A DNA stretch of 64,000 bases, from contig CAJTUK010000005.1 in assembly GCA_910579525.1 (NCBI GenBank), positions 62,001 through 126,000 on the forward strand, read 5' to 3'. Position 1 is the stretch's first letter. Each line of letters starts with the position of its first letter. This document shows positions 32,516 to 41,500 of the stretch, piece by piece. The notes beneath the pieces were generated by a model. The model did no database searches. It worked only from the letters and a program-made list of their open reading frames with translations, and was not told the DNA's origin. The translations under genes were made by a program, and so were the position numbers. This DNA comes from an uncultured Christensenella sp. (GTDB taxonomy: Bacteria > Bacillota > Clostridia > Christensenellales > Borkfalkiaceae).

Positions 32516-35500
32516 AATAAATAGGTTAAACACTCGCAATGCCGCAATATCAGCAATGTTATTGGATAGTGAGAATATAAAGAATTTTTATCGATTTATT
32601 GCTCAAAATCCACACATAAATTTGCATGATGCTTGTCAAATAGTAATCGAACGCCCTAATGCTACGGTGTGCTTTTCTTTTGACGAATGGGATGCAATGG
32701 GGCGTCGAATATCCAAAGGCAGAAAGGGCATTGCCTATTATGACTACGACGGTTATAAGCAATATGTTTTCGATGTGAACGACACTCACGGCGATAGACG
32801 ATATTTGCGCCCCATATTACCAATGAAGCACTTGCTTGTTGGGTTGGACGAACTCAATATAACGAATTATGCCGATGACGAACGAAGCGATTACAGAAAA
32901 ATTCATAAGGGCGTACAACTTTATCTGAAAGAGCAGGGAGAGCTTACAGGGGACGATAAAAAAGACGGACTCAAGATAGAAGGTATAGCTTATATGCTGT
33001 ATTGCAAGACGGGTTTTCCAAAAACTGCGGGTATTGCTTTTCACGGATTGCCGTATTCGTTTAAAGAAAATACAGACTTTGTAAAAGATTTATATATCTT
33101 AACAGACACCATTGTTGAAGAAATAGAAAATGCTTATCAGAGCCGACAACAACAACCGGTAAAAGTCATAGACGATATAAATGAAGAAACTATATCGGAC
33201 GAACCTACTGTATCAAAACCGCTTATCGAACAGGTAAGTGATTTAACTGAACAAATTGACGATTTAACCGAAAGCATACCTGTCGAACAGACGAAAGTAC
33301 AACCCGAACAAGATGTAAAGTCCGTTGAACAAATGGACACAAGTAAACTTCCACCGTATTATCGGGAATATCTCAAACAAGAGCGCGAAAATCCGAACAG
33401 GATAATTGCGATTCGTGTGGGCGATTTTTACGAGTTTATGAATGAAAGTGCGAAAACCATATCGCAGGAATTGGATTTAACGCTTACGGGCAGAGATGTG
33501 GGGCTTCCTGAACGTGTACCTATGTGCGGTGTGCCGTTTCACGCTACGGAAAAGTATTTTAATAAGATACTTGCAAATCACGAGCTTGTTGTTATTGAAG
33601 ATTACACAAAAAAATCTATTAATATTTTTCCGTCCGAAGAAGAAAAACAAGACGAGAGAGATAAGCCTGAACTTATCGAAATTGAGGACAACGAACCTAA
33701 CCCTTTTGACAGCGAAGAAAATGACTTTATAGACGACGGTTATTCAGAAGAGGACGAACAGGACTCAAGCGAAGAAACGTCAAGGGATGAGGACGAGCTT
33801 GCCGAGCTTGAAGAACTGATAGGAGAAGAACAACAAGTCGATAAAAGTAAAAAGGTAAAACGACCTGCCGAATCCACAAAGAAAAAAGAGAACGGAATTA
33901 AAGACAGAAAGCGTAAAGAAAAGCCGCAACCTACGCTGTTAGATTTAGCTAACCCCAGCCAAAAAAAATCTCGGTTGGAACAAATCATTGAAGAAGAATT
34001 AAAACGTGGCAGTAGTTTTCAAGACGGTAAATTCCGAATTTTCGATAAGTATAACGAAAATCCAACGGTAAAGACATTTGTGGAATTTCTGAAAAAAGAA
34101 TACGGTTGGGGCGGACATAGCGGTTGGGGTGGAATTTGTCAAGAGCATAGCCCGAAAGGTTTAAAAATTTATCTGCTTGGCAAACAAGGCGAAGAACTTG
34201 AAAATACCTTTTTGAAATGGCCCGAAGTCGCAAATCGTATTGCCGACCTTATAGACGATGACAATTATCTTACCGAACAGGATAAGAAGAAGTACATTGA
34301 ATATAGAGTAGAACAGAACAGGCTTAAAGAAAAAGCGGCGGAAGAACAACGCCAAAAGAATAATCTTGTAAAAAGTGTAATTGTATCCGCATCAGATGAG
34401 CGCAAACAACGCATTTTGGACGAATACGCCAAAACAACGCAGATAACAGAATTCGGGAAATTTCTGTTTGCGGAATACGGCACAAATACCGAATCGACAG
34501 ACGATTATCGGGTGCAGTACGATGCAATGGGCGTATGGTTCACTAAATACGACACAAAGGGCAATACGGCATTTAAAGTAACTCTTTCATGGAATGAGTT
34601 TGCGGAAAAGGTATGTGAGTGCATCGAGGACGATAATTACATAGAAGCTCCCGAAGCCAATGAGTATGATTGGGACTATTTAATTGATAATGCTGAGCGT
34701 GGCTTATCCGAAATTACTGTTTCGGTAGGAGATGTATTCCTATATAAAGATAAGGAAGTTACGATAAAAGAACTGGATAGTTTATATCCGGGTGATGTAG
34801 TAATCGAATATAACGAGCAGACGGGGAATTTGAAATATGCTGTAACAAAAAACATAACAGAAAAAGAGCTAATACAAAACGGCGTAAGAATAAAAACGGC
34901 AACAGAACAGCGAATATCAGCACTTGTTGAATATATGGTGGATTACGGAACTCATAACACTGAGGACGGTAATAGTTATTTATATTTCAATGATTTGCCC
35001 GAAACAGAGGACTTTATAAGCGATAACGCAGAAGCAATTTCTTATGCTTTGGAAAGGCGTGAAGAAGTAGCAGATGTTGCGATAATCGAAGAAAAGGAAG
35101 GCAATTTTTTCAGTGTAAATTTTGAAATAGATTATTGTCCTAACATAGACGAAGAAACCCGTCAAGAAATTGAAGCGGAATCAAGGGATTGGGACGAAAA
35201 TAAAAACACAGATTTAACCGACATACTCAACCAAACCGAGCTTGGTGGAGCGAAACAACGTTTTAATAATAATATTGCGGCAATAAAGCTCGTGAATAAG
35301 TTGTATTCGGAAAACCGTAACCCTACGGATGCGGAGAAAAAAGTACTTGCCCGTTTTGTCGGTTGGGGCGGATTGTCGCAAGCGTTTGACGAGAACAACG
35401 AGAGTTGGCAAAAAGAATATAAAGAGTTAAAAGAGTTATTACCCATAGCGGACTACGAACAGGCAAAAGGCAGTACGCTCAATGCTTATTATACGGACAA

Positions 35501-38500
35501 GAAGGTCATAGACGGTATTTATGCAGGACTTGAACGTTTGGGGGTAAAAGGCAACAACCGTATCTTGGAACCGTCAATGGGAACGGGTAACTTTTTCGGG
35601 TTTATGCCGCAAGAAATAGCAAACGGCTCGAAGCTGTACGGCGTTGAATTGGATAACCTTACGGGTATGATAGCGACAAAGTTATATCCACAAGCAAACG
35701 TGCAGATTAAAGGTTTTGAAGATACGAGCTTCCCGAATTGTAAATTCGATGTCGTAGTGGGCAACGTGCCGTTCGGCGGTTACGGTGTTGCGGACAGCGA
35801 CTATAACCGCTATAACTTCAAAGTTCACGATTACTTTCTCGCAAAGTCTATTGATAAGGTAAAGCCTAACGGGCTCGTGGCGATAGTAACAAGCAAAGGC
35901 ACAATGGACAAGCTCAATACATCAGCAAGAAAATACGTTGCCGAACGAGCGGAGCTGTTGGGAGCTATAAGACTTCCGAATACAGCGTTCAAACAAACGG
36001 CAGGGACGGAAGCCGTAGCGGATATTTTATTTTTCCGTAAACGTAACGAAAGGAAAAGCGATTTGACGGACGAGCAATGGCTTTCAACAGGAAAAACCGA
36101 AGAAGGGTTTGAGATAAATAACTATTTTATTAAGCACCCTGAAATGGTACTCGGTATGCTTGCGGAAGAAACGGGATTATACGGCGGCGTTGATGTAACT
36201 GTCAAGGACGACGGTAGAGATTTATCCGAAGCAATTAAAACGGCAATACAAAACTTGCCGCAAGGAATTTATGTTAATCCCGAAATTGCGCCCGAAGATG
36301 ATGCTTCTGAAGTGGACTATAACGTAAAACCGATGTGCTACAAAACAGAGAGCGGCAGGCTGTTTATGCGTGTCGGAGAAGAAATGGTAGAGCAACCTAT
36401 TCCGGTTTTCCCGAAAGACGCATATCAGCGCATAAAAGCAATGATAGACCTGCGTGAGAGCTTGCACCACATATTGGATATTCAGATACAAGGCTGTTCG
36501 GACGAAGTGTTGCAAAGAGAACAAATAAAGCTCAACGCACAGTATGACAGGTTTGTAAGACAATATGGAAATATAAATAGTCAGACGAATACAAGGCTAT
36601 TCCGTGATGACGGGGACAGTGCGCTACTGTTTGCTTGCGAAGATATAGACGAAGAAACCAAAGCTATAACGAAAGCAGATATATTTAATAAACGCACTAT
36701 AAGACCTTATGTAGTGCCTACAAGCACAGACGACTGCTTTGAAGCACTACAAATCAGCAAGAACGAGCGTGGCAAGGTTGACATCGCTTATATCGAAGAA
36801 CTTACGGGTAAAGACTATGACAAAGTATTGTTCGAGCTTGGCGATACGATATTCCGTAATCCCGACAAAGTAATTGCGGAAAATGAATATTCGGGTTTTG
36901 AAACGGCGGAGGAATACCTTTCGGGGCAGGTGGTAGATAAACTTCAACGTGCAAAACACTATGCTGCCGAACACCCCGAATATCAAAAGAACGTAGCCGC
37001 ATTGGAACAGGTACAACCTGCGCCGCTTACGGCAAGTGAAATATCGGTAAGGCTCGGTGCGACTTGGGTAGATAAAGAATACTATAAGCAATTTTACTGT
37101 GATTTGGTAGGTGTGTATTGGCATCAGTACAGCGACGTGGAACTTTTCTATAATCCGTATGACAGTAGTTGGCGTTTAGACCAAAAGGACGGAGTTAGAT
37201 ACAATACGCAAATGAAACAAAAGCAAGTTTACGGTACAACCCGTGCGCCGGCATACAGACTTTTTATGGACAGTATGAATCAACGTGCTACTACCATTTA
37301 CGATACTGTGTTAGATGATGACGGTAAAGAAAAACGAGTTTTAAACCAAGCCGAAACAATAGCGGCAAGAGAAAAACAGAACCTTATTAAAGAAAAGTTC
37401 AAAGAGTGGATATTTAATAAACCCGAACGAAGGGAAGAATTAGAAGAAACATATAACAGATTATTTAACCGTACACGGCTTCCGAGCTATGACGGTAGTT
37501 ACTTAAAATTCCCCGAAATGAATCCCGCCATAGAGCTTAAACCACATCAGAAGAACGCAATACACCGAATTGTAACAAGTCCGCAGAGTACGCTTTTGCA
37601 TCACGTTGTCGGTAGCGGAAAAACCTATACAATGGCGGCTTCAATAATGAAGATGCGCCAGCTCGGACTTTGTAAAAAAGCAATGGTGGCAGTACCTAAT
37701 CACTTGGTAAGGCAATGGGCGAGCGAGTGGAGAAAACTCTACCCTAACGCAAAATTGCTTATAGCAACCAAAGAAGATTTGGAAAAGGACAACAGACGGC
37801 AGTTTGTCAGTAAGGTTGCAATGGGAGATTGGGACGGAATTATTATCGCACAATCGAGCTTTGCTAAAATACCTATTTCTTACGCACGGCAAGAGAAAAA
37901 ACTTCGTGAAGAAATACATAGCATAGAAGAAACGATAGCTCGGCAATGGGCGGAAAACGGTATGCCCCGTGGTGCGGTTAAGAATTTGGAACGTATTAAA
38001 AAGAGCCGTGTAGCACAGCTTAAAAAGCTAATGGACGACGGCAAAAAGGACAGCGTTCTTGACTTTGAGAGCTTGGGCGTGGACTACCTGTATATTGACG
38101 AAGCGCACTACTATAAGAACTTGTTTCTGTTTACGAAAATGAACAATGTAGCCGGTATATCAAATGCGGCGAGCGCAAGAGCGAGCGACTTGAAATTAAA
38201 GTGCGAGTATTTGCAGGAGCTTCATAAAAACGATAAGGGAGTCGTATTTGCTACGGGAACACCTATAAGCAATTCTATGACCGAGATGTACACGATGCAG
38301 ACATACTTACAGCCAAGCACATTAGAAAAAGCAGGAATTACTTACTTTGACGGTTGGGCGGCAGACTTTGGAGAAACGATAACGAGTATGGAGCTTGCAC
38401 CGAGCGGACAAGGATACAGGGCGAGAACGAGATTTTCAAAATTTACGAACTTACCCGAACTTTTGACTATGTACCGTAGCTTTGCGGACGTGCAGACGGC

Positions 38501-41500
38501 GGATATGGTAAAGCTGAACGTACCCGAAGCCGAGCGAGTAGTGGTAAATCTGAAACCAAGCGACACAACGATAAAACTTGCCGAAGAAATAGCCGCAAGA
38601 GCGGAACGGATATACGGTGGCGGCGTTGATTCCCGTATAGACAATATGCTTAAAGTAACTTCGGACGGAAAGAAACTTGCGCTTGATCCAAGATGTCATA
38701 TAAAGGGTTCAGAGGACGAAGCCGAAAGCAAACTTAACGAGTGCGCACAGCGTATAAGAGAGATTTGGGAAGATACGGCAGAGAGCAAGGGAACGCAAAT
38801 TGTATTCTGTGATTTGTCCACACCCAAAAGTAGGTTTGAAGAATACGTTTACGGTACGGACTTTGATGCTTATAACGACTTAAAATACAAGCTTGTGCAA
38901 AAGGGTATTCCGAGCAACGAGATAGCGTTTATACACGACGCCAACACGGAAGAACAAAAGCAAGCCTTATTCGATAGCGTAAACGCAGGTAAGATAAGAG
39001 TTTTAATCGGCAGTACGGAAAAGTGCGGTGCAGGAACTAACGTGCAAAAACGACTTGTGGCGTTGCATCACTTGGATACACCGTACAGACCGAGCGATTT
39101 GGCACAACGTGAAGGGCGCATAATCCGTCAGGGCAATACTAACGATAAGGTAAAGATATTTACTTATGTAACTGAGCGCACATTCGACAGCTATTCTTAT
39201 CAGATTTTGGAGAACAAGCAACGGTTTATAGCGCAAATAGACAGGGGCGATTTGACGGTAAGAGAAGCGGAAGATATAGACGAAACGACATTGACTTATG
39301 CCGAGATAAAAGCTATTACCGCCGCTAATCCGAAAATAAAACGCAAAATGGAAGTAGATGCGGAAATTGCAAGGTTAAGGGTATTGGAAGGACAGTACAA
39401 GAAAAACCTTTACAGCTTGCAAGACAAAATCCGCAAGGACTATCCCGAAGATATTAAAAGACAAGAATTGTTAATCGAACGAGTGCAACGTGATAAGGAA
39501 CTTATACCGACAAACTACGCAGACCCCGAAGCGTTTTCAATAAGCGTACAAGGTACGGTTTATACGGACAGGAAAGAGGGTGGGAAAGCTCTTACGGAAG
39601 CCTTATATGCAAGTAAACCCGAAACGGTTGTTGCAGAGTATTGTGGCTTCAAAATCAGTATAAACCCTATGAGTGCGCTGACAAACGAACGTGAAATTAC
39701 ACTTACGGGCGAGGGACAGTACGTCATAGGAATAAGCGACAGCGCAAGCGGAAATTTGACGAGATTGGATAACTTTATCGAGGACTTCCCGAAACGTGAA
39801 GAACGCTTGAAAAACAGATTAAAGCAATTAAACGATGATTTGGCGATAGCAAAAGAACAGGTGGAAAAACCGTTCGAACATACAGAGCATTTGCAGGAAC
39901 TTATATCTGAACAAACGCAACTTAATACCGAGCTTAATCTTGATAAGCAAGAGGAGGTTATTACAGACGACGAAAGTTCGGATATTGACGACGGGTATTA
40001 TAGAGCATTACCCACATATTCAAAAGCGGTAACGGAGGTTGAAATGATAGATAAAGAAGATAAAGCAGCAGAAATATCTGTAATTGTATTGCCTGATTAT
40101 GATGTGTCCAGCGGCGATATGCACGAATACGGATACACATGGGACGGTATGTTGCCATTAAAACGCCAAACGGCATTAAGGCTTTGGGGTATGGGTTTGC
40201 AAGTTTACAAGCTGAACTCTAACGACACCGAAACCGAGATAGCAAAATACGAGGATTTGGACGACGAACACGGATTATACGGCATAGAAAAACCTATATG
40301 GAAAAGGTTTTGCGAACACGAAAAATCGGTTGCGTACTTTGCGGCAAAACACGAATTCGCAGATGCCGCCGCTATTGTAACATCGGGCGAAATGGACTAT
40401 GTAGAAAGTTCAAATCTTGAAAATTTTATAAATCAAAATTTTGAAGAAAGATATGATTTGGAAAGTTATCTCGCAGACAAAGGAACACCTGATAGCAAAG
40501 AATTAATAGCTTATACGCAGATGTTTTTAACGGACTATTCAAAGCGTATTTGGACAGAAAAACTTAAAGAGTACGGTTGGATTGAAAGCGATATTCCGAG
40601 AGCGTTAATGCGGCGGCTGAAAAACGAAGAAATGCAGAAATGTGTGAAAGAAATAATACTGTCGGAGAATCAAACGACAAAGGTAACGGAAGTTACAAAA
40701 GAAAGTAGCACACGGAATTTTTTACCTGTTTATTTAAAATCTTCCGAGTATGCAATGGAACACGGCGAGTTGGATTTGTTTAATACTTCACATAGGGCAA
40801 GTGTTGAGTGTTTAAAGGATATATCGGGGGCAATTAACGAAAATTACCACGATAATACCTTAAATAAAGGCTTTGAAAACGAGCTTATTGAGAAGCACGG
40901 AATAGATAGGATAAAGTATGTTCTCGCTACTGTCATACAAGAACACGAATGGGACGGGCGTTATAGTAAACAAAACAAAGAGTGGGCAAAAACAATTCCC
41001 ATATCTGAAAGTGCAATAGAGAGCGGAAGGCTTAATACGAACACGCATCAGGGCTTAATAGATTTGTTTACAGACCGAATAAGAAAAATGGAAAAGACTA
41101 TGGAAAGGACGGCTAATCAGGCATTTAACTTTGACAGTATAACCCGTGCGGACAAGCAGGTTTATTACAGTGTAGTTTTACAAATAGGCGAAGATAAAAA
41201 ACCGGCTTACAATGCCTATATTCTGAATAGAGAAACAGGGGTATTGGAGTATTTTGACGGCAATTACAGCAGTGATATAGCTTTGGCGGCTACCGTTGAA
41301 CAAACGGCGGATTGGCTTTATCCTGAATATCAATTTATAGAAAAGCAACCCCCAGAACTATCGGGTATGAGTAATAACATTTTAAGGAGGCTTAAATTGG
41401 GAGAATTTGAATACGGCGGTTATCGTTTTGTTCCATACAGAGAGTTCAACGATAAAGAAAAAGCAATGAGCTTAAAAGAAATGACACCGTATCTTTCAAG